Shown here piece by piece: positions 51,000 through 64,000 of a stretch of DNA of 64,000 nt. The first letter of the stretch is position 1, and every line of letters starts with the position of its first letter. The DNA is taken from contig NC_065532.1 of assembly GCF_020184175.1 (NCBI RefSeq), forward strand, positions 39,308,287 to 39,372,286, read 5' to 3'. The stretch is from Aphis gossypii (taxonomy: Eukaryota; Arthropoda; Insecta; Hemiptera; Aphididae). The notes under the pieces were generated by a model. The model was given only the letters and a program-made list of their open reading frames with translations. It did no database searches and was not told the origin of the DNA. A program made the translations under genes and the position numbers.

Positions 51000-52955
51000 A
51001 GTAATTATATTTTAATATTTTTTACACATCTGATTAACACGTTATAATTTATTTATCATTTTTAAATAAATCATATCGTATTACTCGTAATAACTTATTC
51101 TAAATGTTAATCATATTTACATATACGTAATGTTGCATGTATTCATGGAAAGCTATATAATATTCATGATAGGTTTTCAAACGGAATTTATATTTTTTGT
51201 ATTCAATTTATTTCATTTTAACGTAGGTGTAAATATTTTTCTTTATCGTTAACGGTGTTTGTAATTTTAAGACAGTAAATGTAATCTATATAAATTATAA
51301 AGATTAACGCGTCTACTTAATAATCATTGAGTAATAGTTTAATTATATATAATATATACATTTATTTTTTATTTTATAAATGTACTTATATTATAAGTAT
51401 TCATTCTTTATCTGAGCGTGTTATACATGATCATAATATTTTAAATGACAATTTGTTTGTACTTAACATATTATACGTATTAAAAATGGTTATTATTTAG
51501 TCGCGTATAAAAATATTGCTTTGATTATAGACACTAATAACTAATAAGTAATATGTTTGATGGTTCTAATTATTGACCAATAAGTTTAGTTTTAGATATT
51601 TGTTTTCTATTTGAATTCAATGAAATATTTTTATAATATATATTGGACAGTAGTTATGCAAATGCGAACCACTTTATTGAATAAAATATTGATCAAAACA
51701 ATAACACGTAAAACCTATTTATAAAATATGTGTTAAGAAAAAATATATTAAACGCATAAAAATAAATTATAATACAGTTGTTAGTTAGATTTCTTTTATT
51801 TGAAAGGAGAGAGGATGATGTTTTATGATGTCTATAGTTAAATATACATATACAATTTAATATATTCATACATTAATAATGTTTTTTTTTAATGTTATTG
51901 GTAAAAATATACCTAACCTATTTTTTTCAACATAATTCATTTTTATAAAATTGATATTAGATTCCGGAGATGTGTTGATTTTAACATAAAAATAAAGCGA
52001 AATAATTTAGATTTTAGAAAATAATATACTTTGTTGATGTAATCCGACTGTAGATAATATTTAATATTTCATAACATAGGTACGTGTATGGATCGTGATG
52101 TGTTAGGCATGTATATAGTAGGTATACAGAGTCTTACAAATTGTGTCAGAAAAATTAAGCGATCCTCACTATTTTTGTTACAAATTATTTTAAGTATATT
52201 CTTTAAAGTATGAGTAAAAACGATTGCAGTAATTTTAATTAGTTTACGACAATGGTAGTAAAGTACTGAATTGAATCATTTAAAAATATTTTCATACCAG
52301 ATAATCTGAAAAATTTACTTATTCTGAAATAGAAAATGATGGTTGAGATTTTTTTTTGTATATTATTTGATAATAACTACTCGATGAACGATTAAAAAGT
52401 ATATAATGTACCTACGTATATATACTCGTATACTAAGTATTCTTCGTGGCTTCTCGGATATCAGTTGTTTTGTTATGATGAGTAATAATAAGAAAGTATT
52501 TTCACTAATTAGCTTAAAAAAAAAAAAAAATGTAAAAAGGTTTTTAGAAATAAAGAAATAACTATATTTAAAACAACTACTCAATTTAAATACACATTTA
52601 TAAAATTTAAAAATCGAAAACTTTGCTTACCTATAAAAAAAAAAAAACGTTAATAAATATTTATCATTAAAATGTTTGTCATTTTTTTTTTATTCCTTTA
52701 GGGTTTAAATTTTTAAAAACGCCAAAATACATACTTCATTAACTATTTCAAAGCACATATTATTTACTAAGTTTCTAGTAAATTTGACTATAAATATAAT
52801 AATATAAACTTAACCACTGGGGGCTTAATTTTTAAAACATCCTTCTTAAATGGTGCCTACAATATAAAATTATCACCCTTTCGAAATCCTATTTTCTTTT
52901 TATACAGTTAACTTTTAATCACATTAAAATGATTATTTAGTTTCACTCTGTTAGG
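51000..52955. other. AT-rich sequence without recognised features
   Basis: Nothing supported. The minus-strand frame at 52363-52584 is AT-driven. Confidence 0.45.
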
Positions 52956-52957
52956 AT

Positions 52958-53106
52958 TTTAGGATTGATTTAAAAAAAGTTTTATGTCTCTTCTTAGGGA
53001 TCAAACTATCTCTATATCAAAGTTCACCAAAATTGATTCAGCAGTTTAACTGCGAATATGTAATAAACAAACTGTTAAGTTATTTTCACATTTATAATAT
53101 TAAATA
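52958..53106 (-). repeat. Helitron/MITE-like dispersed short repeat
   Basis: Contains TCACCAAAATTGATTCAGCA, GTAATAAACAAACTG and TTCACATTTATAATATTAAA. This is a common insect repeat series (Helitron- or SINE-like), related in style to the copy at 32581-32745. Class and limits are tentative. Confidence 0.5.
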
Positions 53107-56100
53107 GCTATTGATACATCATACATATATGCTTTAATTATTATAGTACATAATGTATACACTATAATAATACTAATAATACTATTATAATTTATATAAA
53201 CACTACTCTATTATACACGTGTGTTAATTTCTGCAATTTAATACGAATCAAAACCATTGTTAATGAACGCGTATTATATAATATTATTATCTATGCAGCT
53301 TATTATACATAGGCTTGTTTTTTTTTTTTTTTTGGTCGATATAACATGTAGGTACACACATTAAATATTATGTAGATCAGAGCATGTTCTATCAATCAAG
53401 CTTCTCATGTTTAAAGATCGACGAATTATTGTTCGAATTTAAAATGGTAGAAAATGTATTAATTATTATTATTAATATTAATATTATCATTATACGAGTT
53501 CCTAATCGATGAATGAAAAAAAAATATTTTTTTGTGTCTCGCAATGCCGTGGCGACTTAACTGTATATTATAACTATGTAACATAATGTACAGAGTGATT
53601 ACTCAGCACGCTCACTGCTCCATTCTATCCTTTAATCATGTATTATTTTATTCCAATTATGATTTTTAGATTTTTTATGCATATTTATTGAAGACGTATT
53701 TTCAAATATTACCACTTAATAACATGCTATTTAAGTAGTGCCTTGGTGTGATATCTAAACTTTTATTGCCAAACCATCCATTACTACTGTATATTATTAA
53801 ACCGGTGGAACGTTTTGGGAATTATTTTGTATCAAAATAATTATAAATCGAATTTGGAATGAGCAGTATTTAAGTTTTTAAACTGTATTAACTATTAAAG
53901 TTATAGATAATTATATTTGTATTATACTAATCCATAACAGTAGGTTTGATATTAGGGAACTACATAGTCATTTATAAAATATATAATACCTATATTATAC
54001 TATACGAATTGTTGTAATGAATACTTTATCTTAAAAGTATTTAAAATACTGGTATACTATGTATACTATTAAAATACGTTAAGAAAATGTTTGAAATGTT
54101 TTCCCAATATTGTTTTCATCTTATCAGTTGTATTTTATTAGAAAACAACGTAAAAGTGCTTGTTATGACTCTTGTCATTACACAAGTAAATGACTTGAAT
54201 TAGTAAGTTCATTATGCAAAATATAATTATATATTAAATAATTGTATTGTTTATATTTCACGTTAAAAAATATCCCAGTGGAATACCAAGTGGTCATCAG
54301 TTATATCGTTTGTTCTTATTTTCATCACAGTAGTTTCACTGACACTTATTTCCAAATTTTGTAATTTGTCCTTGTTGTTATTTTATTATTATATATCTGA
54401 ATCATAAATTTAAAAAAAGTTTAATATGTCTATATATTATGACCGTGATTACATTGCTTCAACTTCGTCGAATAGTAGAGTTTAACGTAGTTGGTACTTA
54501 CAGTTTATTATTGTAATAAATAATGTAAAAACATTCGAAACACGTTATACAATTCAAATTTAAAATAAAAAATATTTGAATATTTTTACTCAAATACTTT
54601 CAATATGCAAAATTAAGTCTAGTACATAATTTACAAATATTCATAATTCATAGCCTTGATATCTAATATCCGTGGTACACAAAGATTAAAAACATAAAAA
54701 TCATTAGTTTGAATACGGAGTTAGATACATAAACTCAAAAAAAATCCCCTATTTAATTTTTTTTTTAACATACATATTATCATCAATCGTCATTTTTATT
54801 AATATAGTATTATATCCTGTTTCATTTTGAAGTATAACGAAGCGTCGGAGTATTGCAAGGTTCGTTCGTTGTCGACGTAGTAGGTACAACACGATATCAT
54901 TATATAATAATAATTATAGCATTAATGATGTACAGGGTGATTCGCTGATCACAAGCTTTCTATGTATTTTAATTGAGTTTCTTCTGATTAAATATTATTT
55001 TTTTCTCAAATTTTCGTATACACTGTACATATACCAGATACCTATATGAATATAATATACCTAATACATATAATAGCATACTATTAATATTATAGACTGC
55101 GTTTAAAAATACCTGGAATTTTAATGGTATAATTTTTTGAAAATATATACCTAACAAAATTCAAATTTGAAAGAGTCTTGAGTTATTCTCTACCAAGGAT
55201 AAGTGTAGCTACTCGAATTTGGTTCAGAACTACTATATGAGTGATGATTGTTTATAAAAATCAACATTATATTTGTATTTATATCGATTGCGTATTTAAG
55301 AGATTACTTTAGTGGGGAGAATGCTATGACAAAGAAGATCCTAATGTATACACGTAGGTAATATGATAGGCGTATGATAAAACAAAACTCAATTAAAATT
55401 TATATAACTATTTCATGATTTAAATTCGCTCAATATTATCATCAAAAGATATACATTGTGATAGAATTATAAATATTAGACAACCCGTTGAAAGATATTG
55501 TTCCATTTATTTATCTTAGAATATTTTTGAACTATTAAGTGTATGGTAAGAGCTGCGCATTTGAAATAATTAAATTTATTAAATACGTAGATAAGATAAG
55601 GCTATAATGTGAGGTGGTTTATAATATAGGACATGTTAAGCAAAATAGTAGCTACTGAAATGAAAAAGATAAACATTCCTTTGTATTATATTATTTCTAA
55701 AATGGAGAAACTAAACATTTGAAACATTTGCCATATTTCAATAAAAAATATTTGTTTCAAAGTTGTGGTATTAATAAAGAGCTTTAATAATATCTTAAAC
55801 ATAAATATTCAATAATACTTTAGACTTGCTTTAAAATCTTCTAAGTGCGGAAAAGCTGTGTTTGGTATAGACGCGATAATTATTATAACTTATAACTTAA
55901 AAGTACCTAATAAGGACTATTTGTAGTATTTTATTCACATAATTGCTATGATAAATGACAACACAACTAATGTTTTTTTTATGAAAAAAAACGATTTATT
56001 ATTATAATTAAATAAGTATACTTATTTAGTAGATATCTACACCCAATTAAATATAAAATATTATTTGTGAAAAAAACTATAGTAGGGATAGGGACGATCG

Positions 56101-58079
56101 ATTGATTTTAGCATCCCTCTCAAATACGTCACTGATCGTTGCACGCGCTTGGGAAATTCCAGATATGAAAATTCGAATAAAACCGTACGGTAATGCGAGA
56201 TGGGAGAGGGAAGCGATAAGCAGGCTTTTGAGGAATCACCTTGTATAATAAATGTATGAAAAAAACAAGTCGACTTGTTTGCACGCATACGACTCATACT
56301 CACACTCAGCAGTGACCGATTTTGCAGCGCGTCCACAAGATCCCCGCGGTAATGTAGTATCCAATACTAGAATTACCAGTTTTTGCGATCGGGTCGCGAA
56401 ATTTCAACATGCGATCACACGCGTTCGTATACCGTCGTATATTTTGTACCTATTATATTTTTCCGTTTTCTTCAACGCATCGTATTTGTCATCTATAATA
56501 AGAGTGTTCGTGTACCGTACTCATCACGAACACTATCAATTTTTGATATTACTATAATTACTATCACAATTTTCATCAACATAAATTTAAGAGGTCGTGA
56601 ATTTTTTAACAATCATATAGCACATACGTACTTAAAAATATGCACTTGAACTGTACTATGCTTTTAAAACTGTAAAAATATGCTCGGCAAAGAAAATATT
56701 AATAGTATTCTGATTACTACATTAAATTATTTTAGTACTCCTTGAGGCCACCAACGTGTATAATATCGTTAAATATTACAATTTTTTCTAAATTTACATT
56801 TGAAATCAATAGACCATTTTAGGTACGACCGACGTACATAATAACATTTTTGAAATATGCATAAAAAAAATTAAATATGACCTAATACATAATAAAATGT
56901 GCAAAATGTAAAATTTCATGTTAGGGTATCCGTATTTGGAAGCGTATGAAATACGAAAATTGTTATATAAGTCTCAAATCTCGTTGTACCTACATTGTTG
57001 ACATTTTGAATCATCGACCGTCATCGCTTTATTCGTATTTGTATATTATATACGTTATATAATACTATATTATTATTTATTTTATATTGTAAAAATATAC
57101 TGAAGTATTTTTATTCAGTCAGTTGGTTTTGTGATCTCGTCAGGTCAATCCGCAGTACACAGTCATATATTTCTAACTGTCGACGATGACAATAATAACG
57201 AAAAACGTATAATTGGAGGGGATTTGTATACCAAACGTCCTGGTACAAGTGGAATAACAGCCTTAAGAAAACTAATTATTTCTTATTAGTTGAAAAAAAT
57301 TCGATTGCCAAAAAATATATGAAGATTTATGTACGCGCACGAACATTTGATGAAAATATGAATAAAATATGATCATGATGGACTTTAGCCTGGTAAAAAA
57401 TTGAAAAATTAAATCATTCTTTAATTTTAAATAAATATTTTTTAAGCCAATACGTTAAGACATTGTAATTTAAAAATAAATCCTTATATAAAAAATATCA
57501 ATCACAAAAAATGTACAAAAAATACAAATACTTATATATATATATATATATATATACGAATAACTTTTTTAAGCAAATAATAAGACAATGTACTTATATA
57601 AAACTCGCGTACACACAAAGAATTGTGTTCTTATTTTTGAATAATATGTTTTTCAATATCATCATCACTATAGTATCCACTAACCACTCTGTTCTAGAAT
57701 ATATATATACAACCGTCTGTGGTGTACAGAAAGAAAATGTTAACTTACAATTTTCTGGACTTATTTCAAAACCGGTCCTATCAATACCTAATCTAGCCTT
57801 AAGCACGTGACTACCTCGCCCATTATGTGCGGATGATCCTACCCTGACAATCACTGCAGCGTATATCACGCGGTTAACCGTTGGAGGTTTTCGTAGGCAA
57901 TTTATTATATTATAATTAGGTATAGGCATTATAATAATCACTGATCGTAAATAATTGTAATGGTAATGATAATTTGATTGCAATTATCCCGCCGACAATT
58001 ATATAGGTACTCGTTAATGGTTATCGGAGAAAAAGAAATAAAATAATAAAAATAATATTAAAAAAAAAAAAAAACATTT
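53107..58079. other. AT-rich sequence with a few CpG-containing patches
   Basis: A probable solo hAT terminus (TACGTCACTG ending about 56134) is followed by CpG-containing sequence at 56130-56420. A (TA)n run occurs at about 57534-57556. Patches at 54835-54890, 57120-57200 and 57780-57890 are richer in CG than the surroundings but give no convincing exon. Open frames at 56061-56649 and 57511-57983 on both strands lack domain character. Confidence 0.4.
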
Positions 58080-58660
58080 AAAAAATCGGCACGACCCGCG
58101 CGCGTCCGTCGCAGCTCGATCCCCCACCCCTGTCGCCGGGCGCGTGGATGAGTCGCCCAGGCCCGCGGCCGTCCGCGCGCGTCCTCGACACCGCCGGACG
58201 TCGCCGGTTAAATAAAGTGCGGCAAAACCGCCACGAAGTCCGTCACAACGATCAAGTCTTCTGGCCGTAATACGTCGCCAGTGCTGCGGGTCGACTTCAA
58301 TTTGGTTCTGCCGCGCGTCGTGTCCGCGTGGTGTGTCTGCCGTTGTTTTTTTCGTTACGTCTTCATCGTATATATTTTCCGCCGACGTGTGATATAATTA
58401 TTTAGCGATATAGTAGAAAAAAAAAATCAATAAAGCCGTCACAGCTTATATAGTGTTTGACATTTTTTTCGCTGTGTCGTACCTATGCAATAAGTGTCGT
58501 TAGCATTATTTTTAGTCGTGCGCGCGCGCGTGTATGTGCTGTTTTCAAACCCGCCGTAACTATCGTGACGTAACGGAACAAAATATAATAATTTATTATT
58601 ATTATTATTATATTTAAATAGCCTACGAACGAAAACAACATCGCTTGGCCCGTGTCTGTG
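58080..58660 (+). promoter_or_regulatory. CpG-rich island, probable promoter / first exon
   Basis: Sharp onset of GC- and CpG-dense sequence (58086-58345), with a second dense spot near 58515-58575 (CGCGCGCGCG run), inside otherwise AT-rich DNA. The composition matches the block around MED26 exon 1. An ATG at 58148 opens 40 codons (MSRPGPRPSARVLD and onward, stop at 58268), with no known domain. It may be an upstream ORF or chance. Orientation is unproven; plus is preferred because the candidate exons upstream are on plus. Confidence 0.4.
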
Positions 58661-61600
58661 AGATATAAATAGGTAACAATGTATATATTTTTTTACCCTT
58701 CAAAATATTATCATAACCCGTTCGATCGGATATTGAAGACGCGATGTTTTTAAGATCATTTTTTTTTCAAATCGTTATCCAAAATAATTTTTCCGATATT
58801 TTTCTCGTCAGATTTATCTTAAACACAAATACGTTTGAGTAGCTAGCCGTGTGTGCAATATATTGATACACTGTATACTTTAAAAATTCGTTTTTTTACA
58901 GCTATGTCATTAACGCGCGAGTAATAATTCTTCCGAATTCCTAAACGTTTAAACATGTAGTGAGAGTTGAGTTTATATTCGAGCATAATATTATATTATC
59001 GTAATGATTATTCGAAACAATTTTAATTATAAAAGAAAAATCAACTCGTACATTTTATTTCGAGTATTATTTCATGTAGTATAACTTGAATAATTTATAT
59101 CTGTTGTAAGTGTTTAAAGTTATGTAGAATTGTAAAATAATAATATGTTTTATATAGTTTTAAAAGAATGCCGAACTATGTATAGGTATGAATTTTATAC
59201 AATGTAATTATTATAAGCTCAGAGAGGTTAATATTATATAACTTTCTATCATAATTCATAATATTATAAGCGATATAAAAAAATTAGGCTTTCGTTATAT
59301 TTTCATATGGTATTCATCCAATCGAACTATTCTCATTTTCTCCGTATCATTGCTCTTTATGTAACTTTAATTAAGAATAATAAATTGTGTTATTATGTAG
59401 TGTGTACCTTCTTAACAACCAGTTTAATGTTTCTATACGCACACCACTCGTATGTTTGGATAGTAGATTGGATACGGCTATTCATAATTGCGAGATGTTA
59501 AACATATAATTTTTTAAACGTTTTAATATTCGAATTGAAATTAGGCATTTATAAACGTTTAGTATTATAGTATATACAACTGGATCCCCGCATACTGACC
59601 TTAATTGATAATTTGAATCGCATGTTACTATATTGTTTACACATCAGTCATTATTTCAAAACTCTTTAAATTAGTAAGTGTAACGGTACTTCGATCCGTT
59701 TTATCATAATATGTACATTGTATACGAGTGATAAACAATAAATATAAAACGTTTACTGTCTGGAGTAATTTTTGTAGGAAATATCATAAGAAAATTACGG
59801 GTTTAATTGCTTTCTTATTTGATAATTTGTGAATCACCAAATTTTCTTTCATATAATCGCAAGCAAAATTAAAATAAAGCATGTAAAATTGAATCCTTTT
59901 TGCTTTACATGAAATTAATTTTTCAAACTTTTTTTACAACATAATAATGTATTGTTTTGATACATAATTTTGGTTTTTATCTGTGTTTAACTTAAAATTA
60001 ACCTATGAGTTTTTAAATATTATTTGCATGAAGAACGTGATGCCAACTAAACTCGATGTGACCTTAATCACGAGTGTTTATCACTTGTTACGAATATAAT
60101 ATTGTAATTTTATATTTCGATCAAGTAGATATGACACGGCTATTCAAAAAATTCTAAATTCTTTTTAAGTACACAAATATGAATTGTTTTATAACAAGTA
60201 TTTAAACATAGTTATTATATATTATTTTATTTCGCTTAAACAATTAGTCGTTGAATATTGATTTTACTGGATATTTTTTAACTTTTGTTGTAGGTATTTA
60301 AATATTATATAGGTAGTAGATGTAATAAATTGTTATGTTTTATTCTTTAATATATGACACAAATACACAGATTTAAGTTCTTTTTTTTTGTCGAAAGAGT
60401 CAGTAAACTTTATAATACATACATAACAATAATTAACTTTTTTCTGTTTTTTTTCTTAAGTATAAAAGTATTTTGAATTTTAGGCAGTAAAACGATAGTC
60501 TTTTTACTATAAAATTATTATTAGGGTGAAAAAAATACGACTCATCAGCCCCTTAGACTTTAGTGACATACATGATGTATTTATCACATATAATAATATA
60601 TAATATGTGATGTATAAATGTTAAAGTTGATATTTTTGGTTTTATTGTATGTTATGAATAATCCATTACCCATCAATTTTAGTTATCACTAACAACTTAA
60701 AAAAAAAACTATTAAAAAATGTTTGACTTATACTTAGATATTGTTCTCTTTTATACGTTTTTTTTTTGTTTCATTAATTATCTAATTAGTCTATTATTAA
60801 CTTGTGAACTTAACATTTTGGAACTTTGAAAGTATATGAAAAACAATTTTGTCTTATTACACTTAATCTAAAAGTTATATATTTCAATAGTGTTGGATAC
60901 GTTGGCTCAGTTTGAAAAATAAAATGCGTATTTTATGATTTGATTTTCATTTATAATTTAATACTATATTCTTGATTAAATTAATTATTAGTTTTTAGTT
61001 ATTATAAATATATTATAAAATGTATCAATTAAATATAATAACTTAAACTGACTTCAATAGTTTTAATTAATTGAAGTGTAATAGACGATTGTATTAAAAT
61101 TAACCGAGTTTAATAAAAAAATCAAATTAGAACTATCGCTTTATAAAATGCTTGAGTATGATAAACTATTAATATTAAACATTACTATTGGTATTATATA
61201 TTATTATCATTATTAACAACTATTAAATTATCACATTTTTATAACTCTGAAGTATAAAATATCGTAGTATTCGGTTTAATAATTTTCTTGTTCGTAGTAA
61301 AGTTTTGAAGTCATATTGTACAATTAAAAATGGTCAATGTTTTATTATTATTATTCTTATTATAACTATTATTGCAATTTGTATGTGTAATTTTAGTTTT
61401 GACGTAAACCACTTCACGTTAAAAATTAAAATTAAAGTTATTACTTCGAGGAAATAGTTAAAACTAGTAATAAAAATTGTATACGTATTACTGTATTAGG
61501 TATGTTTGCATCTGCTTACTGTATTTCGCGAACTCTTCACTTGCAAATATTATTTTGAGAATTTTTGTTATTTATAAACCAAAAGTGTTTTCTGATTCAT

Positions 61601-64000
61601 ACCATTATAATATATTTTTTTTCTTATTGGCCTTGAAATTATATAATTTTTGTTTCGACTATTAAAGCTATTAGCATTCAGTATAATAATATGTTTATAT
61701 TATGGTAATACATATAATTTACTTTATATAAGTAAAATTATGCTTTAATATTAGTTACTATCTTAATATATAGGTATTTTGAATTACTAATTATATTTTA
61801 ACATATTAGATATCTATATATTATATACTCGTTTTCATGAAATTTAAGATAGGTCGGTACTTGAAGTTTGGTTATGGATAAAAACGATTCATAGTCGTAT
61901 ATAAATATTAAAAAATAATATTATTTGTTAATTGAATATATTTCGTGTATGTATAATGTATAAAAGTTCAATATACAATATACATTATACATATATATAG
62001 GTAGACATTAAAACAGTTTTATTTTTTAGTACTTCATACATATTAAGCCATTCACCATTTGTTACCGTTTAAAGTTAAAATTTAAACGGTTATTTGACTT
62101 CAAACTGTAAGAATTTTGAAAATTATAAATTAAAATAATACAATTTTTTTTACAATAATTAAACTGATATTTCGGTACATATTAATAAACTACAACATAC
62201 TAGATACTCAACATTTTGAATAGGTAAAATAAAAATATGACTGCACACAAGATCAATGCTCGTGGTTATATTATAATATTCTGGAAAACAGAAAAACATA
62301 GAAATCTCTGCAAAATCGAGCGTTGTGTATTATAATGAAGTTTTTAAACGTTTGCTGTATCAGTTCAACCAATATTGATAAAATAGTAAATATCCGCTTA
62401 TCTAATTACGAGGGGATCGTTCAATAATTACTATATAATATTAGAAGCAATATACATTATTTACAATTATTAAAAATTAATTAGTCGAAGTATATTTTAA
62501 TAGTAATAAATAGTTGTTTGACCTTATATCATTTTTTTTTACAATAATAAGGTAGTTATAAATACCTATTTAAAGTACCCTTATTCATATTATAATCTCG
62601 GTAAAAAAAATAATATTTATCTTTAAATAAATAATAATGGTATGAGAACAGAGTAACTAAAGGTTATCCGGAGAGAATTTCAGCCAATGTAAGTCACGCT
62701 TGACTCTCATATATGCTCATTATATATAGATATAATAATTAAAAGTTTTCAAATATTAGACTTCGCCGCGGGTTTTTGTTTTTGAATAGACTCAATGTAA
62801 ATTAATATGTGTAACAAACACAATGCGATCCTACTGTGATAATTTATTACAAAAATTCGATTATAATTATTATTGTTGATGTCTTGTGCTGATTCACTGA
62901 CCTTAAAGAGTAATGTAATATAACATAACTAGTTAAAAAGTTAATTATTGACTTTACCTGTCTTAAAAATTGTTATTTGTTTTAATAATATATTCTATAA
63001 TTCAATGAAAAAAAAAAAAAAATGTATTCATATTTATTTTATTAATTCCATATTATTGGTACACTAGAATAATTCAGTAAAAAATTTAGAAATATTTCTA
63101 TAATATATCTATAATCTATGTATCTAATTACTTTTAATAATATATTTTTAATTTATATATAAAAATTAGGTACTCATATACATTTACTAGTATAAGCTTA
63201 TTGTGTAGAACCATAGCTTAAAGTGTAATCACAGAGGACGGATGACTATACTGAGGTAGATTACTATAAATTTGAAAGTGATGACAGTCGTCTGACAGTT
63301 AAGTCGTTGTATTTGAAAACGATTATAAGTTTATCTAAAAACAGTCAAAATTCTGTTTTGAGAAAACAAATGCAGACTTCTTGCCATATTTTTTATCGTT
63401 ATCGTACTTTTATTCCATATATATTATCAAATTTAATAAAAATGTATTCGTTTTTTCTTTTGATGATCACTGATCATAAATCTATGAGTATATAATATTA
63501 TGTATTATGTTTTAATGATTTTATATGAAATTAGTTTTTGTTTATGTAACAGTTAGGTTAGGTTAGGTATTTTTATTCTTTTTTCCAAGACTAATTGAAA
63601 TTAAATACTTACTACATTTCAACGATAATTGAGTAATAATCTACGTCTACCTACGTTAAGAACAAATTAGTCTAGTGTACACTGTACATAGCTATTAGAT
63701 TTCTAGAGTTTATTTACTCAAAAAAGTTCTGTTTTATTTTATCTTAGCACTTAAAAATATGGTCTTTTTATTATAATTGGTATAAACTATAAATATAGGT
63801 ATTCAATTTATCTAGTTATATACTTGAATTACATTTTATTGTTAGGTATATAAGTTCTTATATTTTGATTTAAATAATACTATATTTACTTATTCGAAAT
63901 GTTAGGTTCGTTTAAATGTGTATTATAATATATTTAATTCTTTAGAACTTAATAAAAAAGATTAACTTTTTACATAGATCATGTTATTCAAATGTTGAAT
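58661..64000. other. AT-rich sequence to the window end
   Basis: No supported coding exon. A short stretch at 63229-63252 is flanked by a weak acceptor and donor, but its reading is ambiguous. A small hairpin-forming stretch lies at about 60586-60618, and three GTTAGG units at about 63552-63570 resemble the insect telomeric word but are too few to interpret. Confidence 0.45.

Noticed and set aside
57594..57983. 129-codon minus-strand frame next to a CpG-rich region
   Set aside because: No domain, low-complexity start, overlaps an equally open plus-strand frame; likely chance.
63229..63252. Possible micro-exon (RTDDYTE in one frame) near 63.2 kb
   Set aside because: The acceptor has a poor pyrimidine tract, the donor is GTAGAT, and several frames are open; not enough support.
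63552..63570. GTTAGGTTAGGTTAGG, resembling the insect telomere repeat
   Set aside because: Only three units; too short to distinguish from chance or an ordinary regulatory word.
1..64000. tRNA, rRNA, CRISPR, bacterial operons or integrated virus genes
   Set aside because: Looked for conserved T-loop words, rRNA blocks, regularly spaced repeats and viral polymerase or capsid motifs; none seen by eye. A covariance-model tRNA scan could still find one.

Overview
The window reads as a piece of an animal nuclear chromosome, most probably an insect and plausibly an aphid. It is very AT-rich and gene-poor, its genes are split by short GT-AG introns, GC- and CpG-rich sequence is confined to likely promoters, and degenerate DNA transposons are scattered throughout. 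The aphid assignment is an inference from base composition and repeat style. The insect or invertebrate assignment also rests on the compact Ana2-type gene. I saw no rRNA, tRNA, CRISPR array or bacterial-type operon.

Three protein genes can be assembled exon by exon with matching phases. On the minus strand, 1089-5338 is a 336-residue Mediator subunit 26 (four exons; a CpG-rich block fills much of intron 1 and the upstream region). On the plus strand, 12696-13776 is a 128-residue ISCA1 mitochondrial A-type iron-sulfur assembly protein (four exons). On the minus strand, 14097-18953 is a 491-residue Ana2/STIL centriole duplication factor (eight exons), with an N-terminal PRxxPxP motif, a central coiled coil and a C-terminal STAN motif. 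ISCA1 and ana2 are convergent, with about 320 bp between their stop codons.

From about 19.3 kb to the end there is no complete gene. Four short plus-strand exon candidates (20017-20039, 32395-32444, 39930-39971, 47296-47375) all end in phase 2 before good splice donors. Three of them start with ATG. They look like alternative N-terminal exons, plus one symmetric cassette exon, of a single large gene whose shared body would lie beyond 64 kb. CpG-rich sequence at 58.08-58.66 kb could be a further promoter of the same locus. The gene is not recognised.

The rest is non-coding DNA rich in mobile-element debris. It holds hAT-type non-autonomous elements (one with a perfect 8-bp target duplication), a 375-bp fold-back element flanked by TTAA, and a 700-bp element inside an ana2 intron that reiterates a short palindromic word related to its own termini. 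It also holds a broken PIF1/Helitron-type helicase fragment, Helitron-like short repeats, four copies of one modular AT-rich repeat family, and microsatellites.
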